Shown: positions 17,907 to 25,850 of the stretch, piece by piece
Numbering within the stretch: the first letter of the stretch is position 1
How the letters are laid out: each line of letters opens with the position of its first letter
From: Clostridium facile
GTDB taxonomy: Bacteria; Bacillota; Clostridia; Oscillospirales; Ruminococcaceae
DNA length: 64,000 nt
Direction: 5' to 3'
Assembly: GCF_014297275.1 (NCBI RefSeq)
Contig: NZ_JACOQK010000001.1
Span: 1,612,001-1,676,000, forward strand
The notes under the pieces: model-generated
What the model saw: the letters and a program-made list of their open reading frames with translations, nothing else
The model's database searches: none
What the model was told of the DNA's origin: nothing
Translations under genes and position numbers: made by a program

Positions 17907-18620
17907 ATGGGATACGATGTAAGTTTTCACCCGATTTCACCAGAGGAAATGCGGGAATGGTATTTTACTCCCTTAACCTGGATACAGCAGGGACAGGAGG
18001 AAAAAGTGCTGGCCCTTGCCGCGCAGCATGGAATGGAGGATTTCTATGCCGAAAAATATCTGAATACTTTGCGCGTTGGGGCTGAAACGGAATCTAACGA
18101 GCTGTTTGACAAAAGCCATGGCTTCTATATTGCAGTGATCCAAGGTTTTTTCCGGGATTACTATTACACCAGAGGCAGTGCCTTTTCATTCCTGGTTGAC
18201 CAGAAGCCAGAATATACGCGGTACTTCACCTCATGGGAACAAGTCACTCCTGTTTCCTTTCCAAACCCCATGCAGAACCGAATCATCGAAAACTACTGCT
18301 CCGGTGTATATCTGTCTCCAGATCAGGTTGTGCAGCTTCTCAAAGACATGGAGCAGGACCCAAAAGTGCTTGAAGATCTGGAGAGGCTTTGGAGCAATGG
18401 ACAGATCGCTGTGCTGAAAAAAGCACTTTCTGCTGCTGCAAAATCAGGAGCTGGTCTGTTGGAGGCCACTGAAGTGGTAGAGCCCAACCCCATCAGTCCG
18501 AATGAGAGCACAAGCTACTCCAATCTGTACCATTGTGATCGGGACGGGGTATATCTCTACATAGATACTGTTGGTGGTCAATTAGCGGATGCGATTGAAA
18601 AAAACGAAGGACGAACATAA
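17907..18620 (+). CDS. Hypothetical protein (immunity-like context)
   Basis: This is a 237-residue protein beginning MGYDVSFHPISPEEMREWYF; I chose ATG 17907 because AAAGGAC lies upstream, rather than a GTG at 17880 inside the previous gene. The N-terminal motif (a short strand, then HPISPEEM) is typical of small proteins in immunity clusters, but no named family comes to mind. The central portion is helical and aromatic-rich (FFRDYYYTRGSAFSFLV). A C-terminal helix carries LEDLERLWSNGQIAVLKKAL, and the end is beta-rich. Confidence 0.5.
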   Translation: MGYDVSFHPISPEEMREWYFTPLTWIQQGQEEKVLALAAQHGMEDFYAEKYLNTLRVGAETESNELFDKSHGFYIAVIQGFFRDYYYTRGSAFSFLVDQKPEYTRYFTSWEQVTPVSFPNPMQNRIIENYCSGVYLSPDQVVQLLKDMEQDPKVLEDLERLWSNGQIAVLKKALSAAAKSGAGLLEATEVVEPNPISPNESTSYSNLYHCDRDGVYLYIDTVGGQLADAIEKNEGRT

Positions 18621-18652
18621 GCAGTTGGCGACATTTATCAAGGGGGTGCACA

Positions 18653-18895
18653 TTGAGCTACACAAAATTCAGCAAGGAAGTAACCAAATGGCTGAAAGCC
18701 AATAGGCTGCCCTGTTATAGAACAGCCTATGATAGTTCTGAAGTTACTCAAACCAGGCTGGATGCATGGATGCAAGGAAGTAAGATGATGGCACAGAAGT
18801 GGATTTCGGAAAAGCGTTATCAGGAACTAATTTCTTGTGCTCATGGCGGCTGGTATCAGGACGATGTGATGGTTAAACCTATCCATCTTGTGTAG
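18653..18895 (+). CDS. Hypothetical small basic protein, last gene of the array
   Basis: This 80-residue protein starts at TTG 18653, with AGGGGGTG just upstream. It is basic and mostly helical (FSKEVTKWLKANRLPC) and contains Trp and Cys residues without metal-knuckle spacing. It is the last gene of the + strand series; after it comes about 840 bases of non-coding sequence. No family is recognised. The small size and the less common start make it less certain than its neighbours. Confidence 0.5.
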   Translation: MSYTKFSKEVTKWLKANRLPCYRTAYDSSEVTQTRLDAWMQGSKMMAQKWISEKRYQELISCAHGGWYQDDVMVKPIHLV

Positions 18896-19063
18896 CACTA
18901 TCTGTTTGATGAGCTTTTTCTCACTAGGAAATATTGACAAAACAGATAAGAAACACTTGTTTGCCTTAAAATATCACAGGTACAGTTTTCTATAAAAAAT
19001 GAAAACTAAATAACGACTTTCAATTGCGTGTGCGAAACTGATCCCAAGATTGTGAATGTCTCA
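18896..19063 (+). other. Non-coding stretch downstream of the immunity array
   Basis: This A+T-rich stretch follows the last array gene. I see no ORF with a ribosome binding site. TTGACA occurs at about 18936, but no matching -10 lies at a proper distance. Confidence 0.4.
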
Positions 19064-19131
19064 GCACCGTAAAAGCGAAATTACTGATAGGATAAACCGC
19101 TGTCAGTGATTCTCTTTTACGGTGCTTTTTT
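19064..19131 (+). terminator. Long intrinsic terminator after the array
   Basis: The outer arms GCACCGTAAAAG (19064-19075) and CTTTTACGGTGC (19114-19125) pair perfectly and are followed by six T. An inner ACTGA/TCAGT pair extends the hairpin. It probably ends transcription that reads through from the immunity array about 170 bases upstream. Confidence 0.75.
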
Positions 19132-19319
19132 GTCCTGTTAAACAGTTTTTCGAAACTATGCTGGCGACAGCAAACTTTTTTCTTATCATAGTCTAACTTT
19201 GCTGAGTTTTAAGGGATATTTCAAAAACATCAGTAAAAAATTCCGAGAATTAAAAAAATTACGCAAAAGGGTATAAAAAACGGCTTTTCGCAGCCTACCA
19301 CATGAGGAGATAAATTTTC

Positions 19320-19712
19320 CTCCCCGTTTTCTCCTATTTCAGAAAAACGGGCTGTTCCTTGAAAACTGAATAGTACAGCGCATCTTTTACCTTCCTTCTG
19401 TTGTCGGGAAAAAACCGGCAAGCCACATGAGCTAAAAGCTCAGACGGTACGGCGCAACCGTACCGACGGCGATGACAAGCAGAAGCAATAATGATACTTC
19501 CGTCCAGTCCTAAAGTCGAGCGTGATAGAACCGTCGCAACAATGGAGGGCGGCCCGGTGAGAACCACGGGGTGGTGAGATTCCAATGAGGCTGAATGCAC
19601 AGCCGGAAGATGCGTTCCCGAAACCGAGGGGCGGCGTGGATCGAATATCGGTTAACTACAAAACGATTGATATCACAAGGCGGTCGTTTGATTTTTAAGC
19701 GACCGCCTTTTT
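19320..19712 (+). ncRNA. Candidate structured RNA upstream of the pemK/recombinase genes
   Basis: This stretch has no convincing ORF but is dense in hairpins: CCCGTTTT/AAAACGGG (~19323-19352), TGAGCT/AGCTCA (19428-19442), a perfect 8-bp CGGTACGG/CCGTACCG (19445-19465), CCAC/GTGG near 19564, GGCT/AGCC near 19590, and a terminator at the 3' end. A stretch like GTTCCTTGAAAACTGAATA, near 19355, resembles the boxA-type sequence found near Firmicutes rRNA genes. It is much more G+C-rich than the A+T-rich flank to its left. It could be a free-standing small RNA or a long leader controlling the toxin and recombinase genes by attenuation. I cannot match it to a known RNA family, and its 5' end is a guess. 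Confidence 0.45.
19679..19712 (+). terminator. Intrinsic terminator just before pemK
   Basis: The arms GGCGGTCG (19679-19686) and CGACCGCC (19700-19707) pair perfectly around a 13-base loop and are followed by five T. It lies only 22 bases before the pemK start codon, so it closes the upstream RNA. It would also block the toxin and recombinase genes unless it is read through. Confidence 0.8.
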
Positions 19713-19734
19713 ACATTTATGCGGAGGAAATAAA

Positions 19735-20097
19735 ATGGATGAAGTCAAAAGAGGTGAACTCTACTATGCAGACCTCTCTCCTGTTGTGGGAAGCGAACAG
19801 GGCGGTATCCGACCTGTCCTCATTTTACAGAACGATAAAACAAATCAAAACAGTACAACCACAATTGTAGCAGCCATAACCAGTCAAATAAAAAACAATC
19901 TGCAAACTCATGTAAAAGTCAGCGGACACGGGCTGAAAAAAGAATCCCTTGTTCTTTTGGAACAGATCAGAACAATAGACAAAGTTCGGCTGATGCAGTA
20001 CATCGGAAGACTTGGAGATAAAGATATGAAAAAGATAGACCGCGCTCTTACAGAGAGCTTAAGTATAAAAAATTCGGAGGTGCTTTCAAGTGGATAA
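19735..20097 (+). CDS. MazF/PemK-type endoribonuclease
   Basis: This 120-residue protein is of the PemK/MazF family: VKRGELYYADLSPVVGSEQGG at the N-terminus (the RGE.y.adl..v.GsEq pattern), RPVLILQNDKTN, then the TTTIVAAITSQ strand and LVLLEQIRTIDKVRL. MazF toxins cut mRNA at short motifs. GGAGG precedes the ATG. No antitoxin-type gene precedes it; upstream is only the structured non-coding stretch. The next ORF overlaps its end by 8 bases. It may therefore act as an element-encoded regulator, or use an unusual or distant antitoxin. Confidence 0.9.
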   Translation: MDEVKRGELYYADLSPVVGSEQGGIRPVLILQNDKTNQNSTTTIVAAITSQIKNNLQTHVKVSGHGLKKESLVLLEQIRTIDKVRLMQYIGRLGDKDMKKIDRALTESLSIKNSEVLSSG

Positions 20098-20233
20098 TAT
20101 GAACTGTGTGTTTTACTACGAAGTGAATCTTTTACAGATACTGCTGCGGGAAGGATACATCAGCGAAACGGACTATCATGCTATTGTCAGCCTTGCGAAA
20201 GATGACCTAAAAGCAACCTTGTATCTTGGCTGA
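20090..20233 (+). CDS. SHOCT-like small protein
   Basis: This 47-residue ORF starts at GTG 20090, inside the end of the PemK gene, with AATTCGGAGG nine bases upstream; an ATG at 20099 is an alternative. The sequence NLLQILLREGYISETDYHAI has the helix-turn-helix-like SHOCT pattern (leucine-rich helix, EG.I, then EY..I). The domain is a short C-terminal oligomerisation module and also occurs as tiny ORFs beside recombinase genes. The overlap implies translational coupling to the toxin gene. The function is unknown. Confidence 0.65.
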   Translation: MDNMNCVFYYEVNLLQILLREGYISETDYHAIVSLAKDDLKATLYLG

Positions 20234-20346
20234 AAACTTTGTGTCTAAAATGATAAATATCGCAGTTTGCACTGGATATATTCGAACCTTTGCAGTATTG
20301 TTGTGTTGCGCCGAAAGGCAGAAAAATAAAGAAAGGAGTGATCCGA

Positions 20347-21906
20347 ATGGCAACTATCACAGAGATCGCAGGCACAAAACAGCAAAAGAAAATACTCAGA
20401 ACAGCGGCATACTGCCGTGTGTCCAGCGATTCCCTTGATCAGCTTCATTCCTTCGCCGCACAGGTGCAGCACTATACAAAAGCGATCAGTCAAAATCCGA
20501 GTATGGAACTTGCCGATATCTATGCAGACGAAGGACTGACAGGAATCAAGACAGATAAGCGTGATGATTTCAACAGGCTGATAGCCGATTGCCGCAAAGG
20601 AAAAATCGACCGTGTACTTACGAAATCGGTATCCCGATTTGCAAGAAACACGGTCGATTCTCTTATATATGCCCGAATGCTGAAAGAATACGGCGTCAGC
20701 ATCCTGTTTGAAAAGGAAAACATTGATACGGCATATATGTACAGCGAACTGCTGCTGGCTCTGTCAGGAGCGCAGGCACAGGAAGAATCCATCTCCATAT
20801 CCAAAAACATGAGATGGAGCGTTGAACGAAGAATGAAAAGCGGCACATACCTCTCCAGCTCAACACCGTATGGGTACAAATTGGAAGAAGGAGAATTCAA
20901 AGTCGTAGAAACAGAAGCGGAAATTGTCCGCCTGATTTTCAAAAGCTATCTGTCAGGTATGGGAAAGAAAGCAATCGCAGATATGCTCAACAGAATGGAT
21001 GCGCCCAAGCGGTTCGGATATACGACATGGAGGATCAGTACAATCAACTACATCCTATCAAACGAGCGATACATCGGGGATGCGCTGTTTCAGAAACGGT
21101 ATACGACAGACACACTTCCGTTCAAGTTGAAAGTCAATCGAGGACAGAAACCGCAATACTATGTGGAAGATATGAATCCGCCTATTATTACAAAAGAAGT
21201 CTTTGAAGCAGCACAAAAATTAAAAGCCAAATCCACCACAGAAGAACGGTTCAGCGTTCAGGAACGCCCGCTGAGAGAAAAAATTAAATGCGGATGCGGA
21301 CATATATACAAGCCCATAACGGTAAACGGAAAAATCTATTGGGAATGCAGGATGCACAACTTTGATTCCCAAAAATGCAGTTCGAGACGGATACCGGAAA
21401 CGGATATCTATGAAGCCTTTATCACAATGGTCAACAAACTTCGAAACTGCTATGAGGAAATCCTGCCGCCTGCTATTGCACAGACAGAACGCCTGCAGAT
21501 GAAAGCGGACGGGCTGGAAATACGGGTCAAACAAATTGATAAAGAAATAGCCGATCTCAACAACAAGAACCTCGTACTTGCCCGCTTAAACAGCAAGGGT
21601 ATCCTGCGGGCAGCAGAATATTCCGAGCAGAGCAACGGAATACGAAGCATGGTAAACGGTCTGCGCAGTGAACGCTGCCGCCTTCTGAGAGAACAGGATG
21701 ATGACAGTATTCTGTGCGGATTGCGAAGGCTGCATGCTGTTTTTGCAGAATTGACCGAACCCGTCACAGCGTTCGATGAGACGATTTTTCAAGAGATTGT
21801 GCAGCAGATCACCGCACCTTCGCATACAAGCATCTGCTTCCATCTGATCGGCGGTCTTAACCTGACGGAAAAAATTCCTGAACAAAGGAGGTGCAGAAGA
21901 AAGTGA
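20347..21906 (+). CDS. Large serine recombinase 1
   Basis: This 519-residue large serine recombinase starts at ATG 20347, with AAAGGAG upstream. The resolvase domain runs from about residue 18 to 165; the catalytic Ser is probably Ser26 in YCRVSSD, with the ADEGLTGIKTDKRDDFNRL and KSVSRFARN motifs following. The Recombinase domain then begins around YGYKL, with the IADMLNRM helix. A zinc ribbon (KCGCGHIYKP...WECRMHNFDSQKC) lies around residue 315-345, with a coiled-coil behind it. Such enzymes integrate or excise elements between att sites. It overlaps the next gene by 4 bases (GTGA), so they are coupled. Confidence 0.93.
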   Translation: MATITEIAGTKQQKKILRTAAYCRVSSDSLDQLHSFAAQVQHYTKAISQNPSMELADIYADEGLTGIKTDKRDDFNRLIADCRKGKIDRVLTKSVSRFARNTVDSLIYARMLKEYGVSILFEKENIDTAYMYSELLLALSGAQAQEESISISKNMRWSVERRMKSGTYLSSSTPYGYKLEEGEFKVVETEAEIVRLIFKSYLSGMGKKAIADMLNRMDAPKRFGYTTWRISTINYILSNERYIGDALFQKRYTTDTLPFKLKVNRGQKPQYYVEDMNPPIITKEVFEAAQKLKAKSTTEERFSVQERPLREKIKCGCGHIYKPITVNGKIYWECRMHNFDSQKCSSRRIPETDIYEAFITMVNKLRNCYEEILPPAIAQTERLQMKADGLEIRVKQIDKEIADLNNKNLVLARLNSKGILRAAEYSEQSNGIRSMVNGLRSERCRLLREQDDDSILCGLRRLHAVFAELTEPVTAFDETIFQEIVQQITAPSHTSICFHLIGGLNLTEKIPEQRRCRRK

Positions 21907-22796
21907 AAAACAGAAGATTCCCGTATGGCTACGAAATGAGAGACGGTGAAATCGTAATCTGCCAAACAGAAGCGGATATTGTCCAAACCATATTCCGTGA
22001 CTATGTTGCCGGCAAAGGACTGAAAGATATTGCCGAAAAACTTACAGCTCTGAAAGTGGAATATCTCCCCGGCGAAAGCAATTGGAACAAAAGCCGGATC
22101 AAGCGGATGATTGAAGACAAGCGCTACCTCGGAGACAGCACCTATCCTCAAATACTGCAGGAGAGCATCTTGCAGGAAGCAAATACAATCAAATCAGACA
22201 GATGTACAACCGACAACTGTGTAGTGCATTCAGAAAACAAAGAAGTGATAGATACCGTCCGCTGTGCCGAATGCGGCGACAGGCTGATTCACAGAACCGA
22301 CAATTCCCGAAAAAATACAGAAAGCTGGTACTGCAAAAATAAAGACTGCAAGACAGTCGTCAGAAAGACTGTTGCCGTACTGGAAGATGAGATAACAGAG
22401 CTTCTCAACTCTGTCATTCAAAATCCCGATCTTGCCGGAAAGGAATACATCTCACCCAAAAGTGAAACACCGATCGAAGTCAAACGCATGGAGAATGAAA
22501 TAGAACGGGCGCTCGGACAGATTGACTTTGATAAAGAAACCATTCAGAACTTAATTCTGCAGTGTGCTTCCAAACGGTATGAGAAAGAGAAAAGTCAAAA
22601 ACACATTACGGATCGGCTGAAAGCGCATTTTGAGAAATCAAGTCCGCTTTCTGTATTCAATGCAGAGTTTTTCAGCAAAACAGTGACTGCCGTACTTCTC
22701 ACGAAAAACGGTGCAGTCAGCTTGCTTCTGAAAAACGGAAATATTATCGGAAAGGAGAAAAACAAAGATGTCAACGCAAGCAGTGACAATGCCTAA
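21903..22796 (+). CDS. Serine recombinase-like protein lacking the catalytic domain
   Basis: This protein has about 297 residues, starting at GTG 21903 with AAAGGAGG upstream. It begins directly at the Recombinase domain (RRFPYGYEMRDGEIVICQTE, then IVQTIFRDYVAGKGLKDIAEKL), followed by WNKSRIKRMIEDKRYLGD. A zinc ribbon follows (CAECGDRL...WYCKNKDC), and then a helical end. There is no resolvase catalytic domain in this frame or just upstream, and a clean start with a ribosome binding site argues against a simple pseudogene. It may act as a DNA-binding partner or directionality subunit of the flanking enzymes. The next gene overlaps it by 29 bases. Confidence 0.85.
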   Translation: MKNRRFPYGYEMRDGEIVICQTEADIVQTIFRDYVAGKGLKDIAEKLTALKVEYLPGESNWNKSRIKRMIEDKRYLGDSTYPQILQESILQEANTIKSDRCTTDNCVVHSENKEVIDTVRCAECGDRLIHRTDNSRKNTESWYCKNKDCKTVVRKTVAVLEDEITELLNSVIQNPDLAGKEYISPKSETPIEVKRMENEIERALGQIDFDKETIQNLILQCASKRYEKEKSQKHITDRLKAHFEKSSPLSVFNAEFFSKTVTAVLLTKNGAVSLLLKNGNIIGKEKNKDVNASSDNA

Positions 22797-24399
22797 AGCA
22801 GTCAGAGTGATTCCTGCAAAGCCGGAATACAGCGGAAAAAGCAATGCGGACTTTCGACCAAAGCGTGTCGCAGCATACTGCCGTGTATCTACAGACAAGG
22901 AAGAACAGGAACACAGCTTTGAAACACAAAAAGAAATGTACACCAATATGATCATGATGAAACCCAACTGGCAGATGGCGGGGATCTATGCAGATGAAGG
23001 AATCACCGGAACAATCGCCAAAAAACGCCCCGACTTCATGCGCATGATTGAAGACTGCCACAAGGGAAAAATTGATATGGTTATTACCAAATCGGTTTCC
23101 CGGTTCTCAAGAAACAATCTTGATTGCCTGCAGTATGTACGCGAACTGAAAGAACGCGGAATTCCCATTCTGTTCGAAAAAGAAGGCATCAACACACTGC
23201 AGGTATCCAGCGAACTTCTGATAACGCTCTTCAGCGGTCTGTCACAGGCTGAGAGCGAATCCATCAGTATGAATGTTAAAATGGGAAAACGGCAAAGCAT
23301 CAAAAACGGCAATGTGCCGTTCTGCTACAGTTCCTTCCTCGGATATCGGAAAGGTACAGACGGCAAACCTGAAATCGTTCCGGAAGAAGCAGAAATCATT
23401 AAACGAATCTATGCAGAGTATCTTGCAGGAGCAAGCCTTTCAGATATCGCTAATGGTCTGATAAGAGACGGTATCCTCACCCCAAGAGGAAAAACCAACT
23501 GGACAACAAAAGGTGTCCTCTCAATACTGACCAACGAAAAATATAAAGGTGACGCACTGCTGCAAAAGACCTACATTGTAGACTGCATCAGCAAAAAGTC
23601 AAAAAAGAATACCGGTGAATTGCCGATGTACTATGTAGAGAATAATCACCCTGCGATTATAGAACGGGCGGTGTTCGACCGGGTTCAGGAGGAAGTATCA
23701 CGGCGCAACAGTAAACGCAAGGTCAAAGATGTCGGTACAAAAACCGAGCTTGGCAAATATTCAAGTAAATACGCTCTAACCGAGCTGCTCTTCTGCGGGA
23801 ACTGCGGAACACCGTACCGCAGAACAACATGGGCAAAGAACGGCAAGAAAAAAATCGTTTGGCGCTGCATCAGCCGATTGGATTACGGCACGAAATACTG
23901 CAAAAACTCACCTTCAATAGAAGAAGGAGTTCTGCAGAATGCGATCGCTGCTGCTATCACCCGGAAAGCACAAACGGAAGGGGCGAATGTTCAGCGTATC
24001 AGGGAACACATTGAAATGTACCTGAACAGAAAAGGCAATTCGGATCTTAAAGAAAAGCAGGAACGGCTGGTATCTCTGAGACAAAGGATTGATGAGTTAA
24101 CCAGCATGGACAGCGAATCTGCGCAAAACGGAGATTTTGACGAACTGTTTGAAAGCCTGTACACAGAAATGTACGCCATAAAAGATGAACTTGAAGATGC
24201 GGAAAAGACAAACGCGAAGCTGGATGCAGCGGTGAACCGGATAGATGAAATGACCACTGTTATGTATGGCCTGAAAAACCATCCGGTAGAATATGATGAG
24301 CAAATCGTTCGTCAGCTTATTAGCAGTATCAAGGTAGTCTCTGCAGAACAAATCCTTATCCTCTTCAAAGACGGTACTGAGATGACGGCAGATCTGTAA
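22768..24399 (+). CDS. Large serine recombinase 3
   Basis: This 543-residue large serine recombinase has ATG 22768 within the end of the previous gene and AAAGGAGAAAAAC upstream. The resolvase domain begins around residue 33, and the catalytic Ser is probably Ser41 in YCRVSTDKEEQEHSF. It has ADEGITGTIAKKRPDFMRM and KSVSRFSRN, then the Recombinase domain (YAEYLAGASLSDIANGL) and a zinc ribbon (FCGNCGTPYRR...WRCISRLDYGTKYC). A coiled-coil C-terminus follows. It is the last recombinase of the module, and about 200 non-coding bases follow. Confidence 0.93.
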   Translation: MSTQAVTMPKAVRVIPAKPEYSGKSNADFRPKRVAAYCRVSTDKEEQEHSFETQKEMYTNMIMMKPNWQMAGIYADEGITGTIAKKRPDFMRMIEDCHKGKIDMVITKSVSRFSRNNLDCLQYVRELKERGIPILFEKEGINTLQVSSELLITLFSGLSQAESESISMNVKMGKRQSIKNGNVPFCYSSFLGYRKGTDGKPEIVPEEAEIIKRIYAEYLAGASLSDIANGLIRDGILTPRGKTNWTTKGVLSILTNEKYKGDALLQKTYIVDCISKKSKKNTGELPMYYVENNHPAIIERAVFDRVQEEVSRRNSKRKVKDVGTKTELGKYSSKYALTELLFCGNCGTPYRRTTWAKNGKKKIVWRCISRLDYGTKYCKNSPSIEEGVLQNAIAAAITRKAQTEGANVQRIREHIEMYLNRKGNSDLKEKQERLVSLRQRIDELTSMDSESAQNGDFDELFESLYTEMYAIKDELEDAEKTNAKLDAAVNRIDEMTTVMYGLKNHPVEYDEQIVRQLISSIKVVSAEQILILFKDGTEMTADL

Positions 24400-24434
24400 A
24401 ACAAAAAGAAAACGAAGATGATTTATATTATGAG

Positions 24435-24463
24435 TTGTGTTTGGCTTAATTATATGGTACAAT
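24435..24463 (+). promoter_or_regulatory. Candidate sigma-A promoter in the element/chromosome junction
   Basis: TTGTGT and TACAAT are separated by 17 bases. The -10 box is good and the -35 weak. It would drive a short transcript or the 63-aa ORF at 24608. About 50 bases on, a small AT-rich hairpin with a T run (24509-24531) could end transcription early. Confidence 0.4.
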
Positions 24464-24544
24464 ATTTTCAGTATAAAAACTGTGTGGGTTCAAGTCCCAA
24501 GACAAAAAAATGCGTGGCATCTTTTTTAGTCCATAGTTACAAAC

Positions 24545-24582
24545 AATAATGGGCACTGCTTCATGAAGCAGTGCCCATTATT
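24545..24582 (+). terminator. Perfect 38-bp palindrome (bidirectional terminator-like)
   Basis: AATAATGGGCACTGCTTCA is followed immediately by its exact reverse complement, giving a 19-bp stem with no mismatch. It sits between the recombinases and the 63-aa ORF. The ends are A+T-rich, but there is no long T run on the + strand. It could be a terminator, a site cut or bound by a protein, or an inverted-repeat end of the inserted element. Confidence 0.5.
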
Positions 24583-24607
24583 CAAAATTTACTTAGGAGA
24601 GATCTGT

Positions 24608-24799
24608 ATGCCAGACTATAAAGCTATGTATTATCACTTGGCAGGGCGCATGGCGACTGCTATTGATGCGCTGGAAGCTACCACCAATGCGTTGGTTGAC
24701 ATTACTGAAAAGCTGAAACTGGCGCAACAGAGTACAGAGGAAATGTTTATTTCCAGTCCTGATGACGATGAGGATTCTCTGGACAACATTTCAGAATAA
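24608..24799 (+). CDS. Hypothetical small acidic protein
   Basis: This 63-residue protein begins MPDYKAMYYHLAGRMATAID; the ATG at 24608 has AGGAGA about six bases upstream. The first half is one long helix (AIDALEATTNALVDITEKLKLAQQ) that may form a coiled coil, and the tail is strongly acidic (SPDDDEDSLDN). Similar helical mini-proteins occur around mobile elements and phages in Clostridia, but no function is known. A strong terminator follows at 24965. Confidence 0.65.
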   Translation: MPDYKAMYYHLAGRMATAIDALEATTNALVDITEKLKLAQQSTEEMFISSPDDDEDSLDNISE

Positions 24800-24964
24800 G
24801 AACCGCAATCCGCAAATTCCATAAACGGCAGCTGTAGTGACGGGATATTACACGTCAACATGAGTTGCACTCGCTTGTAACGCATGCACAACGGGTTTTT
24901 CTATTTTGAAGTTTTGTATGCGCATTTGCGGTGGATATCTATTTCGTAACAGTCAGACTAAAGC

Positions 24965-25009
24965 GAACAACCCTCAAGCTATAGTGGTTTGAGGGTTGTT
25001 CTGTTTTTT
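24965..25009 (+). terminator. Intrinsic terminator
   Basis: The arms GAACAACCCTCAA (24965-24977) and TTGAGGGTTGTTC (24989-25001) are perfect complements, with a run of six T at 25004-25009. It lies after the 63-aa ORF and just before the RES gene. Confidence 0.85.
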
Positions 25010-25052
25010 CTAAATAAAAAATATTTTGTGCAAATAATTTTGGAGGTGTTCA

Positions 25053-25814
25053 GTGAAATCTAGACTTCTTAAAAACTTTATTCAAGAAATACAATTTAAA
25101 AATCGCAATCCAAATGAAACAAGAGTTCTTGCATTATTAGATGATATATCTACAAATCCGGAAAGAATATTTCAACAGGGAGAAAAATTATATCGTAGCC
25201 GAATTATTTTAAATGAAGAAGAAATTAATAAAAAAACAGGATTCTATGGATATGATGCAGAACAAAGTTTTATACCGCCATGGAGAATAACCCGTGATCT
25301 TCGAGCAAATTATCGGTACATTCCTTATTTGTATTGTTCTAATCATCCATATATATCATTGATAGAGGTTCGACCTCGAATAGGAGCTAAAATTAGCATT
25401 GCAACTATTTTGGTAAATCAAAACATTAATCTATTAGATTTTACTATCCAAAATAAACCTACGAAGATGTCGGAAACCAAATATAATCTATTTGTAGAAT
25501 TATCTAATTTATATTCTAAACCAATAGCAAATGATGACGATACATTAGACTATATTCCTACTCAATTTATAGCGGAGTATGCGAAAAATCTTGGATATGA
25601 TGGTATAGCTTTTACAAGTTCTCTAGCACCAGAAATAAATAATACAAATTTAGAACGTTTTAATGTGGTTATATTTAATTATCAAAAATGTTCTGCTATT
25701 AAATCTAATGTTATATGTTTAGAAGCTAATCATTCTGAATTTCATCAAATTGATAATGATTTAGATAAATTGAACACTGATTGCTATGTTCTAGAGCAAT
25801 TAATAGCTTTATAA
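25053..25814 (+). CDS. RES domain protein (NAD-phosphorylase toxin family)
   Basis: This 253-residue protein starts at GTG 25053, with TGGAGGTG upstream. Its C-terminal ~190 residues carry the RES domain features: an Arg in LYRSRI, PPWRITRDLRANYRYIPYLYCS, the Glu in SLIEVRPRIG, and FIAEYAKNLGYDGIAFTSS ending in FNVVIFNYQ. RES proteins are toxins of RES-Xre systems that deplete NAD+. No Xre antitoxin gene is beside it, so this is an orphan or its partner lies elsewhere. Codon use is strikingly A+T-rich compared with both sides, which suggests separate acquisition. It could also be a non-toxin member of the family. Confidence 0.8.
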   Translation: MKSRLLKNFIQEIQFKNRNPNETRVLALLDDISTNPERIFQQGEKLYRSRIILNEEEINKKTGFYGYDAEQSFIPPWRITRDLRANYRYIPYLYCSNHPYISLIEVRPRIGAKISIATILVNQNINLLDFTIQNKPTKMSETKYNLFVELSNLYSKPIANDDDTLDYIPTQFIAEYAKNLGYDGIAFTSSLAPEINNTNLERFNVVIFNYQKCSAIKSNVICLEANHSEFHQIDNDLDKLNTDCYVLEQLIAL

Positions 25815-25850
25815 TATTTTTTTATTGCAAATAATTATTGGAAGAAGATT

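Noticed and set aside
21891..22796. Middle recombinase as a frameshifted remnant of the first
   Set aside because: The first recombinase already has its own complete Recombinase and zinc-ribbon parts, and the middle gene has a clean start, so it is not a broken tail of it.
24484..24500. tRNA gene suggested by GGTTCAAGTCCC
   Set aside because: Only a T-arm-like stretch is present; no acceptor, D-arm or anticodon arm can be placed around it.
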